Below the pieces are notes generated by a model. It was not told where the DNA came from and searched no databases. It was given only the letters and a program-made list of their open reading frames with translations. Positions 42,610 to 50,158 of a stretch of DNA of 64,000 nucleotides are shown piece by piece. Origin of the DNA: JASHVB01 sp035523995 (GTDB lineage Bacteria > Pseudomonadota > Alphaproteobacteria > Acetobacterales > Acetobacteraceae); NCBI GenBank assembly GCA_035523995.1, contig DATKPQ010000013.1, positions 1 through 64,000 on the forward strand, given 5' to 3'. The translations under genes were made by a program, and so were the position numbers. The number at the start of each line of letters is the position of its first letter. The first letter of the stretch is position 1.

Positions 42610-43643
42610 CGGACTTTCCCGCGCCGCGGGCGGGGGAGGTCAAGACGCGAAGCGTTGAGGGTGAGGGGGATCGGGAGGGGAGAGATGGCGGCGTGCCGGC
42701 CCGATCACCCTCACCCTCGGCGTACTGCGCCTCGACCTCTCCCGCTTCGCGGGCGGGGTTTTCTGCGGTTTCTCGGGCGCGGTTGATAAGTGACGGCGCC
42801 GCGCGTCTGCGCGCTGCCGGCATCGAGAACCCCCGCCTTGAGGCGCGACTGCTGCTGGCCCATGCACTCGGCGTTCCGGTGGCGGCCCTGCTGCGCGATC
42901 CGCATGTCCCCGCGGAGCCGACCGCTTACGTCGCGCTCGTCTCGCGCCGGTCCGCCCACGAACCCTTGGCTTACATCCTTGGGCACCGCGAGTTCTGGAG
43001 CCTGCGCTTCGCCGTCTCGCCCACCACCCTCATCCCCCGGCCCGAATCGGAGACCCTGATCGAGGCCGCCCTGGCGGCTTTCGCAGGGCGCGGCCCTCCG
43101 GACCGTATCCTCGACCTCGGCACCGGCACGGGCTGTCTTCTGCTGTCGGCCTTGCATGAGTTCCCAATCGCGTTTGGCCTCGGCGTGGATCGCTCGCCCG
43201 CCGCCGCAGAGCTCGCGGCCGCCAACGCGCGCATGCTCTGCCTTGCGGATCGTGCCGCCTTCCTGTGCGCTGACTGGGCGGAGGCCATCGCTGGGGGATT
43301 CGACCTCATCTTGTGCAACCCGCCCTACATCCCTACCTCGGAGATCGGCGGGCTGATGCCCGAGGTCGCCGGGCACGAACCGGCCTCTGCGTTGGACGGT
43401 GGCGCCGACGGGATGGCTACCTATCGCCGCATCATACCCTTGCTACCCAGGCTGCTGCGCCCGGCTGGGGTCGCGGTGCTGGAACTGGGCATCGGCCAGG
43501 GACCGCAGGTGGCTGCATTGGCACGGGAAGCGGGGCTGTGTGCCACAACTCGGCCCGATTTGGCCGGCATTCCTCGCGCCCAGGTGCTGGAATCGGCGAT
43601 GGAGGCAAAAAAACCGTTTGGCACCAAGGCTTCGGCGGATTAG
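42606..43643 (+). CDS. prmC: Release factor glutamine methyltransferase with repeat-derived N-terminus
   Basis: SAM-dependent methyltransferase of the GGQ glutamine in release factors. The N-terminal helical domain starts around residue 60 (LISDGAARLRAAGIENPRLEARLLLAHAL); SAM motif DLGTGTGCLLLSAL and active NPPY at 238-241 in LILCNPPYIPTSE. 345 residues is ~55 longer than typical (~285-290). The excess, residues about 5-55, is encoded by a palindromic dispersed repeat (42617-42762). Translation may start at ATG 42606, overlapping the prfA stop, or at TTG 42783 just after the repeat, which would give a normal-length enzyme. Confidence 0.93.
   Translation: MTDFPAPRAGEVKTRSVEGEGDREGRDGGVPARSPSPSAYCASTSPASRAGFSAVSRARLISDGAARLRAAGIENPRLEARLLLAHALGVPVAALLRDPHVPAEPTAYVALVSRRSAHEPLAYILGHREFWSLRFAVSPTTLIPRPESETLIEAALAAFAGRGPPDRILDLGTGTGCLLLSALHEFPIAFGLGVDRSPAAAELAAANARMLCLADRAAFLCADWAEAIAGGFDLILCNPPYIPTSEIGGLMPEVAGHEPASALDGGADGMATYRRIIPLLPRLLRPAGVAVLELGIGQGPQVAALAREAGLCATTRPDLAGIPRAQVLESAMEAKKPFGTKASAD
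42617..42762. repeat. GGGAGAGG...CCTCTCCC palindromic element, copy A (inside prmC 5' end)
   Basis: Left arm CGGGCGGGGGAGGTC...GAGGGTGAGGGGGATCGGG is the inverse of the right arm CCCGATCACCCTCACCC...CGACCTCTCCCG...GCGGGG. The core GATCACCCTCACCCT and the outer CCTCTCCCGC are shared with copies B (46789-46950) and C (58596-58747). The frame is open through the whole element. Confidence 0.85.
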
Positions 43644-43880
43644 CTTGCAGGCGTGGCAGGGATCGCCGCAATGCGACGCATCCTGGGCAGCCTGGCCAGT
43701 CCGGCCGTTTTCCCCAGGACGGGGGCGGCCAGCCAATGGCCCGACTGCGCCGCCGGAACCAACGCCGATGGATTGAAGTCAGGCCGAAGGGGCAGGTCCC
43801 CGGGGCGCCCGCGCACGAAGCGTCGCGTCCCAGCCTTACCCGGTATCGCCTGCGAACAGGAAAGTGTAACGGCAAACAGC

Positions 43881-44351
43881 ATGAACATGAAACGTATGCG
43901 GGGTCGTGGCCATCGTCCGGGTGGCGGCGGTGGAGGCGGCGGTGGCGGCGGCGGAATGCGCCACCATGCGGGCGGCGGGGTTCCCCTCAACCGCAACCAT
44001 GTCTTCGACAGCAATGGGCCTGATGTCCGCGTCCGCGGCACCGCCCAGCAATTGTTCGAGAAGTACCTCCAGCTTGGCCGGGATGCCACCAGCAGCGGCG
44101 ACCGCGTGATGGCGGAGGGGTATTTCCAGCATGCGGAACATTATTTCCGCATCCTGAATGCGATGAACCAGGCGGCGCAGCAGAACCAGCAGCAGAACGG
44201 CCAATATCAGCGCCGGCCCTACCAGGCTGGCGAGGATGGCCAACCTGCGCTGGCAACCGAATCGGAGGAGGCGGAGCCCCGCGCCGCCGGCCTGGGCGAC
44301 CAACCGGACTCGCGCGAGATTCCTATCGCCGCGGCGCCGCCGGAGGGATGA
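43881..44351 (+). CDS. DUF4167-domain protein
   Basis: 156 residues. An Arg/Gly-rich N-terminus with a run of about twelve glycines is followed by the DUF4167 core NHVFDSNGPDVRVRGTAQQLFEKYLQLGRDATSSGDRVMAEGYFQHAEHYFRI (split in the protein by no gaps), then a Gln-rich and acidic tail. DUF4167 proteins are alphaproteobacterial and routinely encoded just after prmC; an RNA-related role is often guessed from the basic N-terminus. Start at ATG 43881; the frame is open upstream to 43653. Confidence 0.9.
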   Translation: MNMKRMRGRGHRPGGGGGGGGGGGGMRHHAGGGVPLNRNHVFDSNGPDVRVRGTAQQLFEKYLQLGRDATSSGDRVMAEGYFQHAEHYFRILNAMNQAAQQNQQQNGQYQRRPYQAGEDGQPALATESEEAEPRAAGLGDQPDSREIPIAAAPPEG

Positions 44352-44578
44352 GCCGCGCGGTGTCGATGGAGCGGTTGGGCCGCCCAGGTAAGGGATTGCG
44401 GCCGGTTGGGTCGGTTCGCCATCGGCGGGGCTTGATCCGGCCGAGCCCGCAGTGTTGGTCGGGTGGCGTTGCGGCGGACCGTGCCCCTTCAGTGAGGGAC
44501 GATGGTCGGGTTCAATCCCGGCCATGGCATACAAGACCGGCCATGACGAACAAAAGCCGCGCGTCGGTGGCAGCGCGA

Positions 44579-45073
44579 TTACTTCACCCGTACTCCCGCG
44601 AATTCGCTGCCCCACACATTGCCTGCCCGAACGTGCCTGTGGCTGGCACCCCAACCGCCTGCCGCCAAGGCCAGAACGTCCAGATTTGAGTCATCGAGCA
44701 TCAGATCGGCACGCCGGCCGCAATTACCGGCGCCATCGGCGGTGCGTGACCCTGCCCAGTGGACGCGGTAGCGCGCCGTGTCTTCGGCTCCGGGAAGGCG
44801 TTGCTCGATAACCAGGCTGCCGCCGGCGCGGTGGATCGTATCCATATCGAGCACGCAACCCGCGGCGTTGACTCGTTTTGCGTCGATCTGGGTTGTTAGA
44901 TCGACCGGCATGCGGCCGCTCGGGTCGAATCGGATCACGTCGCCGACCGCGGGCCCGAAGGCGACGGCAGTCTGCGCGATCTTCACTGCGCCGGCCAAAC
45001 CGGTGAGCGAAACCACAACTGCGAGCAAAGCCGCTGGTAAAAGCCCGGAAGATTTCTCGTCATGCGCTCTCAT
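44579..45073 (-). CDS. Membrane-anchored protein of unknown function
   Basis: 164 residues with one N-terminal membrane anchor (LLPAALLAVVVSLTGLAGAV) and a small exported domain (DVIRFDPSGRMPVDLTTQ ... CVLDMDTIHRAGGSLVIEQRLPG ... YRVHWAGSRTADGAGNCG). It resembles uncharacterised Acetobacteraceae proteins, from memory. ATG 45073 is chosen because it directly precedes the anchor; the frame extends to 45286 across the gltX terminator and candidate small RNA, which is unlikely to be coding. Confidence 0.75.
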   Translation of the reverse strand: MRAHDEKSSGLLPAALLAVVVSLTGLAGAVKIAQTAVAFGPAVGDVIRFDPSGRMPVDLTTQIDAKRVNAAGCVLDMDTIHRAGGSLVIEQRLPGAEDTARYRVHWAGSRTADGAGNCGRRADLMLDDSNLDVLALAAGGWGASHRHVRAGNVWGSEFAGVRVK

Positions 45074-45151
45074 AATATCATAACTCCGTCGCCACCGCCC
45101 TCGTCGCGTTACCCATCGGTTGGCATTCCAGCCGAAAGCGGCATTAGAAAG

Positions 45152-45180
45152 AAAAAAGGCGGCGCCGTTGAGACGCCGCC
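45152..45180 (-). terminator. Intrinsic terminator downstream of gltX / candidate small RNA
   Basis: On the minus strand GGCGGCG pairs with CGCCGCC around a nine-base loop and is followed by TTTTTTCTTT. It lies 120 bases after the gltX stop and 79 bases before the next minus-strand gene. Confidence 0.85.
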
Positions 45181-45240
45181 AAGTTTGGGGAGGAGTCCAA
45201 GAGAGGAGCGCGACGGGATCAAACCCGCCTGCTTCTCGAC
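45152..45240 (-). ncRNA. Candidate FNR-activated small RNA with anti-Shine-Dalgarno motifs
   Basis: Reading the minus strand from about 45240: a short hairpin (CGGG...CCCG around TTTGAT, about 45208-45225), then two exposed pyrimidine stretches CTCCTCTC and CTCCTCCCC (about 45182-45208), then a GC stem with six Ts (45180-45152). Upstream is a perfect FNR box (45273-45286) centred 41.5 bases before 45238, with CATAGT (4/6 to TATAAT) at 45250-45245, i.e. -12 to -7. CCUCC-type loops are hallmarks of alphaproteobacterial regulatory RNAs such as rhizobial alpha-r14 and Rhodobacter CcsR. The existence of the transcript is inferred. The alternative is that this is only the gltX 3' end with its terminator. 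Confidence 0.5.
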
Positions 45241-45272
45241 GCAGACTATGCTCTACCCCGCACCAGACCACA

Positions 45273-45286
45273 TTGATCTGGATCAA
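45273..45286 (-). promoter_or_regulatory. Perfect FNR/FixK box
   Basis: TTGATCTGGATCAA equals TTGAT-N4-ATCAA. It sits 13 bases past the gltX stop, 90 bases before the intrinsic terminator and 200 bases before the start of the small membrane-protein gene. Spacing to CATAGT fits a class II promoter reading leftwards. Confidence 0.65.
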
Positions 45287-45298
45287 AGGATGCGATTT

Positions 45299-46708
45299 TC
45301 AGCTTGCAATTGCTGCAATGCGGCTCAGCGTTTCGTCGCGGCCTAATGCGGCGAGCGTCGCCTCGATGCCAGGACTGGCAGTGCGCCCGGTCACCGCGGC
45401 GCGCAACGGTTGCGCAATCTGGCCGAGCTTGCGGCCAGTGCCGTCGGCGAAGGTCCGCAGGGCCGCGTCCAGGGCTTCCGGTGTAAAGGCAGTGTCGGCC
45501 AGCGCCGCGCCGAGCGCCGCCAGCATCGCGCGCGACTCCGGCGTGAGGAGCGCAGTGGCCTTTGGCTCGAAGGGAAGGGGGACGGGATGGGCGAGGAAGC
45601 TTGCTGAATCCGCCAGGTCCACCAGTGTCTTCGCGCGCTCCTTCAGCGCCGGCATCAGGCGGTGGATGCGGGCTGCGGCTGCTTCATCCACGATTACGTG
45701 CGGGCGGCCGGCGAGGCGCTGCATCACATCGCTGGTAAGCCGGTCGTCGTCCGCCCCGCGGATATAGACGCCGTTGAGGTAGGTCAGCTTGGCGTAATCC
45801 ATGCGCGACGGGGCGCGGCCGACGCCATCGATGTCGAACAAGCGAATCGCTTCGCCGCGATCCAGCACCTCGACATCGCCATGGCCCCAGCCGAGCCGCA
45901 GCAGGTAGTTGCACAGGGCTTCCGGCAGGTAGCCTTGCTCGCGGAATTCCAGCGCGAACTGCGCGCCGTGCCGCTTGGACAGCTTCGCCCCGTCGGGACC
46001 GTGGATCAGCGGCAGATGGCCGAATTCCGGCAGCTCCCAGCCCATCGCGGCATAGATCTGGGCCTGGCGGAACGTGTTGGTGAGATGATCGTCGCCGCGG
46101 ATCACGTGGGTGATCGCCATGTCGTGGTCGTCCACGACGACGGAGAAATTGTACATGGGCGTGCCGTCGCTGCGCAGGATGACCATGTCATCCAGCTCGA
46201 TATTGGCGACGCGCACGGTGCCCTGGACACGGTCGTCGATGACGGTCTCGCCGTCGCGCGGGGCTTTCAGGCGGATGGCAGGCTTGACGCCGGGTGGCGC
46301 ATCGGCGGGGTCGCGGTCGCGCCAGCGGCCATCGTAGTGCCACTGGCGGTTCTCGGCGGCGGCCTGGGCACGCTCGGCGGCCATTTCCTCGGGCGTGAGA
46401 TAGCAGTTGTAGGCACGGCCCATGGCGAGGAGGTCTCGGGCCACCTCGGCATGGCGCGCGAGGCGGGTGGACTGGAAGACCGTGGGCTCGTCGCGGATCA
46501 GGCCCAGCCAGTCGAGGCTTTCAATAATGCCGCGCGTGGCGGCCTCGGTGCTGCGGGCTTTGTCGGTGTCCTCGATGCGCAGGAGGAACTCTCCGCAGTG
46601 GTGGCGGGAGAACAGAAAATTGAACAAGGCGGTGCGGACGCCGCCAATGTGGAGCGGGCCGGTGGGGCTGGGGGCGAAGCGGGTGCGGACCGGGCGGGCC
46701 TGTGACAT
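45299..46708 (-). CDS. gltX: Glutamyl-tRNA synthetase
   Basis: Class I synthetase charging tRNA-Glu. Visible: RTRFAPSPTGPLHIGGVRTALFN (HIGH motif as HIGG), YNCYLTPEEMAAER, VIRGDDHLTNTFRQ, and KLSKRHG (KMSKS motif as KLSKR) followed by the helical anticodon-binding domain. 469 residues from ATG 46708 (MSQARPVRTRF); ATG 46735 is also in frame. Divergent from comEC with about 50 bases between, an arrangement common in alphaproteobacteria. Confidence 0.97.
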   Translation of the reverse strand: MSQARPVRTRFAPSPTGPLHIGGVRTALFNFLFSRHHCGEFLLRIEDTDKARSTEAATRGIIESLDWLGLIRDEPTVFQSTRLARHAEVARDLLAMGRAYNCYLTPEEMAAERAQAAAENRQWHYDGRWRDRDPADAPPGVKPAIRLKAPRDGETVIDDRVQGTVRVANIELDDMVILRSDGTPMYNFSVVVDDHDMAITHVIRGDDHLTNTFRQAQIYAAMGWELPEFGHLPLIHGPDGAKLSKRHGAQFALEFREQGYLPEALCNYLLRLGWGHGDVEVLDRGEAIRLFDIDGVGRAPSRMDYAKLTYLNGVYIRGADDDRLTSDVMQRLAGRPHVIVDEAAAARIHRLMPALKERAKTLVDLADSASFLAHPVPLPFEPKATALLTPESRAMLAALGAALADTAFTPEALDAALRTFADGTGRKLGQIAQPLRAAVTGRTASPGIEATLAALGRDETLSRIAAIAS

Positions 46709-46758
46709 GCGCGTGGATGTAGCATGCGCGTTCACCGGCTGTAGATGCTTGTGTGGCT

Positions 46759-49050
46759 ATGCTGCGTCGCATGGACGCGATGCCTTCGAAAACCTCTCCG
46801 GCGGTCGCGGGAGAGGTTGAGGCGCCGGATGGCGCCGAGGACGAGGGTGATCGGGCCGGTAGGCAGCAACGCATTGCAGCGTACCGGCCCGATCACCCTC
46901 ACCCTCGATGCTTCGCTTCTCCACCTCTCCTGCTCCCGCGGGAGAGGTTTCGGCTCGCCGATGAGCGTGACAACGCGGTGCTTTGGCTCCCGGTGTTCAT
47001 GGCGGCGGGTGTGCTTGCCTACTACGCCTTGCGTTTTGAACCGCCGCTTTGGCTTGGGCCCGTGGCGGCGGTTGCCACCGTGGCGGCGGCAATCGGACTA
47101 CGCCGCCGCGCCTGGGGCTTCGCCATTGCCGTCGTCCTGTCGACCGTCGCCATCGGCTTCGCCGCCGCACAGTTCGCGACCGCCCGCGCGCCGCCAATCG
47201 AAACCGCGCTGCCAACGCACGCTGTGCAAGTCACCGGCAACGTCAGCGCCGTGGAGACCCTGCCCCAGGGCCGTCGCATCACGCTCGCGGCAGCGCGCAT
47301 CAATGACGGCGCGCCGCTGTCGCGAACGCTGCGCATCCGCTTGCACCGGGGCGATTTGGTCGAACTCGGGACCGGCGATTCGGTATGGCTGCGCGTTCTG
47401 ATCCGTCCGCCGGAACCGCCGGCCTATCCCGGGGGCTGGGACCTCCAGCGTGACGCGTTCTATGCCGGACTCGGCGGCTCGGGCTTTGCACTGGGTCCGG
47501 CGACGGTGCTGTCGCGTGGCACGCGGATTGCGCCGCTGCGTCTGGTGCAGCGGCTGCGTGAGATCATCGCCGGGCGGGTCGCTGCCGCGATCCCGGGGAC
47601 CGCCGGCGCCTTTGCGGTGACGCTGTTGACCGGGTTTCAGAACGCCATGCCCCCCGCGGACCACGACGCTTTTCGTGCCGCTGGGCTTGCCCATCTGCTG
47701 GCGGTGGCTGGGTTGCATATCGGCATCGTCATGGGTTTCGCGATGCTGCTGGTCCGGACCATGCTTGCCGGGTCAGAACATGCCAGCCTGTATTGGCCGG
47801 CCAAGCAGATCGCTGCGCTCGCCGCATTGGCCGCCGGTTTGCTCTATGCGCTGCTGACCGGCCTGCACCTGCCGATCCAGCGCAGCTTCCTGATGGCCTG
47901 CTTGGTCACCCTGGGGGTGCTGGCGGGGCGCCGCGCGATTTCGCTGCGCGGACTGGCGCTCGCGGCGATGGTGCTGATGCTGGCCGAGCCGCAGGAAGTA
48001 CCGGGCGTTTCCTTCCAGATGAGTTTCTCCGCTGTGCTGGCGCTGATTTCCGGCTATGCCGCGCTGCGTCCCTGGCTGAGCATGCTGCACGGGCAACGTA
48101 TTTGGCGGCGGTTCGCCGCGTATGTTCTGGCGCTGGCGCTGACCAGCACGCTGGCGGGAACCGCCTCGGCGCCGTTCGGGGCGTACCATTTCGGCCGGGT
48201 GCAGGTGTATTTCGTGGTTGCCAACATGGCGGCGGTGCCGTTGACGGCTCTGTGGGTCATGCCGCTGGGACTGCTGTCGCTGCCCTTGATGCCGCTGCGG
48301 TTGGAGTTCCTGCTGCTGACGCCGATGGCCTGGGGCGCACAGGCTGTGGTCTGGATCGCTCGCACCACTGAGTCGCTGCCCTACGCCACCGTAGCGGTTC
48401 CGCACATTCCGGCCTGGGGGCTGGCCGTGCTGTCGCTGGGGATGGCCTGGCTGGGCCTCTGGCAAACCCGGCTGCGGCTGGTGGGGTTGGTTGCGATCAT
48501 GCTCGGTTTGGCATCGCCTGTGTTTTTTCAGCCGCCGGACCTGCTTGTCTCAGACGACGCGCGGCTGATCGCGGTGCGCATGCCGGACGGGATTTGGATC
48601 CAGGCGGGGCCGGGCGGTTCGAAATTCGTGCGAAGCGAATGGCTGCAATACTGGGCGGCACCGGGGGCAAATCCGCTGACGGTGGATGATGGCTCCGCCG
48701 CTGCGGGTGCGATCGCCTGCCAAGCCACCGAATGCCTGCTGCGACCGTATCCCGATCGCGCCGCCGCATTGCTGGTGCGCGGGGCGACACATCCGGAGGG
48801 CTGCGCGGATGCCTCCGTGATCGTATCGGCTGAGCCAGCGCGGCGGCTGTGTCCGAAGCCTTGGCCCAAGCTGGTGGACCGTTTCACGGTTTGGTACGAC
48901 GGTGCGGCGGCCATCTGGCTGCGGCGGGATGGCGCCCGCGTGCTGACCGACCGGGGCAACCGCGGCAACCGCCCCTGGGTACCGCCGCCACCGAAGCCGC
49001 ACCACCCGCGACCGCCGACGTTGCCCGTGGCTGCCGCCGATCACGACTGA
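46759..49050 (+). CDS. comEC: ComEC/Rec2 family DNA-uptake channel protein with repeat-derived N-terminus
   Basis: About 763 residues. Polytopic inner-membrane protein for transformation-type DNA import: DUF4131-like N-terminal part (RLADERDNAVLWLPVFMAAGVLAYYALRFEPPLWLG), OB-like segment (VTGNVSAVETLPQGRRI), and the competence domain (VTLLTGFQNAMPPADHDAFRAAGLAHLLAVAGLHIGIVMG with conserved H and LAVSGLH-like motif). The C-terminal region lacks a recognisable intact metallo-beta-lactamase domain, as in short alphaproteobacterial forms. Residues about 11-64 come from a palindromic repeat (46789-46950); the family-like sequence starts only after it. Other in-frame starts are ATG 46771, ATG 46780 and GTG 46978. 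Confidence 0.9.
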   Translation: MLRRMDAMPSKTSPAVAGEVEAPDGAEDEGDRAGRQQRIAAYRPDHPHPRCFASPPLLLPRERFRLADERDNAVLWLPVFMAAGVLAYYALRFEPPLWLGPVAAVATVAAAIGLRRRAWGFAIAVVLSTVAIGFAAAQFATARAPPIETALPTHAVQVTGNVSAVETLPQGRRITLAAARINDGAPLSRTLRIRLHRGDLVELGTGDSVWLRVLIRPPEPPAYPGGWDLQRDAFYAGLGGSGFALGPATVLSRGTRIAPLRLVQRLREIIAGRVAAAIPGTAGAFAVTLLTGFQNAMPPADHDAFRAAGLAHLLAVAGLHIGIVMGFAMLLVRTMLAGSEHASLYWPAKQIAALAALAAGLLYALLTGLHLPIQRSFLMACLVTLGVLAGRRAISLRGLALAAMVLMLAEPQEVPGVSFQMSFSAVLALISGYAALRPWLSMLHGQRIWRRFAAYVLALALTSTLAGTASAPFGAYHFGRVQVYFVVANMAAVPLTALWVMPLGLLSLPLMPLRLEFLLLTPMAWGAQAVVWIARTTESLPYATVAVPHIPAWGLAVLSLGMAWLGLWQTRLRLVGLVAIMLGLASPVFFQPPDLLVSDDARLIAVRMPDGIWIQAGPGGSKFVRSEWLQYWAAPGANPLTVDDGSAAAGAIACQATECLLRPYPDRAAALLVRGATHPEGCADASVIVSAEPARRLCPKPWPKLVDRFTVWYDGAAAIWLRRDGARVLTDRGNRGNRPWVPPPPKPHHPRPPTLPVAAADHD
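46789..46950. repeat. GGGAGAGG...CCTCTCCC palindromic element, copy B (inside comEC 5' end)
   Basis: Left AACCTCTCCGGCGGTCGCGG...GAGGGTGATCGGGCCGGTA and right TACCGGCCCGATCACCCTC...CCACCTCTCC...GGGAGAGGTTT are inverse arms; 162 bases, exactly 54 codons, no in-frame stop. The inner CGGCCCGATCACCCTCACCC is nearly identical to that in copy A. Confidence 0.88.
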
Positions 49051-49105
49051 GCAACCGCCTGTTTGCTTCCGCGTTGCCGCGAGTACCGCAACGGGGAGCA
49101 ATGCC

Positions 49106-49843
49106 ATGTTTTTCCATCGCAAAGAGACAATGATGCCGGTCGAGGTGAAAAACCCCGATCCACGCTATGGCCAGTACCTGCTTGAACAATTCGGCGGCGC
49201 GACGGGCGAGCTGACGGCGGCGCTGACCTATTGGGTGCAGTCGTTCCACATCACCGATGCCGGCGTGCGGGACATGCTGCAGGATATCGCCATCGAGGAA
49301 TTCAGCCACCTCGAGATGGTCGGCCGCCTGATCGAGCAACACACGCGCAAGCTCGACCAGACTGACGTATTTGCTGCCCCCTTGTTCCGTATCCGCGGCA
49401 TGGGACCGCATTTCGTCGATAGCCAGGGCCACGCCTGGACGGCGGCCTACATCAATGAAGGCGGCAATGTGGTGCGCGACCTGCGTTCCGACATTGCCGC
49501 CGAGGCTGGGGCGCGGCAGACCTATGAAGCGCTGATCAAGATGTCGAAGGATGACGGCACGACAAAAGTATTGCATCACCTGCTGACGCGCGAGATCACC
49601 CACGCGCAGATGTTCATGTCGGCGCTGGATCGCATGGGCAAGCTGAGCGATCCGTATTTCGGCACCATCAAGCCGGACGAGACCGTGGACATGGTGTTCA
49701 ACCTCTCGCACGGCGACGACAAGCGCGGACCGTGGAACCGCGAGCCGAAGTTCCGTTACGTGGAGGATCCGCAGCCGAAGGGCGGGCTGCCGCCGGCGCC
49801 GGTAAATCCCGACGACGAGAAGACGCAGCCGCTGGCGGCGTAG
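49106..49843 (+). CDS. Manganese (non-haem) catalase
   Basis: 245 residues, ferritin-like four-helix bundle with a dinuclear Mn site. Ligand positions are visible: E35 (GATGELTAALTY), E65 and H68 (AIEEFSHLEMV), E133 (AAEAGARQTYEAL), E163 and H166 (TREITHAQMF). Starts MFFHRKETMMPVEVKNPDPRYGQYLLEQFGG, the usual start of this family. Decomposes hydrogen peroxide without haem. Encoded alone after comEC, with a short Pro-rich tail. Confidence 0.93.
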   Translation: MFFHRKETMMPVEVKNPDPRYGQYLLEQFGGATGELTAALTYWVQSFHITDAGVRDMLQDIAIEEFSHLEMVGRLIEQHTRKLDQTDVFAAPLFRIRGMGPHFVDSQGHAWTAAYINEGGNVVRDLRSDIAAEAGARQTYEALIKMSKDDGTTKVLHHLLTREITHAQMFMSALDRMGKLSDPYFGTIKPDETVDMVFNLSHGDDKRGPWNREPKFRYVEDPQPKGGLPPAPVNPDDEKTQPLAA

Positions 49844-50158
49844 CCGGCGCTGTTTTGGAAGGTGGGCTCTCTCCCGCGTGCTGCATGCCGGGCGCGGGAG
49901 GGGACGGCTGGTGCCGGATGTGATGAAGACCGGCGGAGCTGGCAGCGAGTTTCGATCCGGAGAATTCCGAGGGCTTGCGGACGAGGGTTGAAAATTGCGG
50001 TAAGCCAAAGGTTTCAAAATCGTTATTGGGGCCCCGGCCTTGTGGGGGGCGTGGTGACTAGGATTTAATTATAGTCTCGTTTCATGGGACGGTCTGCGCT
50101 TGCGACTGGGTGCCCGCTTCGCTCATGATGAGCGGGGTGAAACGCAGCGGACGGACAC
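49844..50158. other. Intergenic region with AT-rich promoter-like patch
   Basis: 315 bases without a supported gene. TTTAATTATAGT at about 50065-50076 looks like a -10-containing AT-rich patch about 85 bases before the PpiC-type gene. Confidence 0.35.

Noticed and set aside
44501..44560. Short CCGGCCATGACGAACAAAAG-type repeat downstream of the DUF4167 gene
   Set aside because: Resembles the ATGACGAGAAAAGTGC arms at 15918-16206 but too short and diverged to call a separate element.
45200..45240. tRNA-like arm around GGGATCAAACCCGCC
   Set aside because: Only a single short hairpin; no acceptor stem, anticodon arm or GTTC loop.
45248..45343. Plus-strand mini-ORF preceded by GGGGAGGAG and AGAGGAG
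   Set aside because: The purine runs are 40-70 bases from the ATG and the frame is antisense to the gltX end; they read better as anti-SD motifs on the minus strand.
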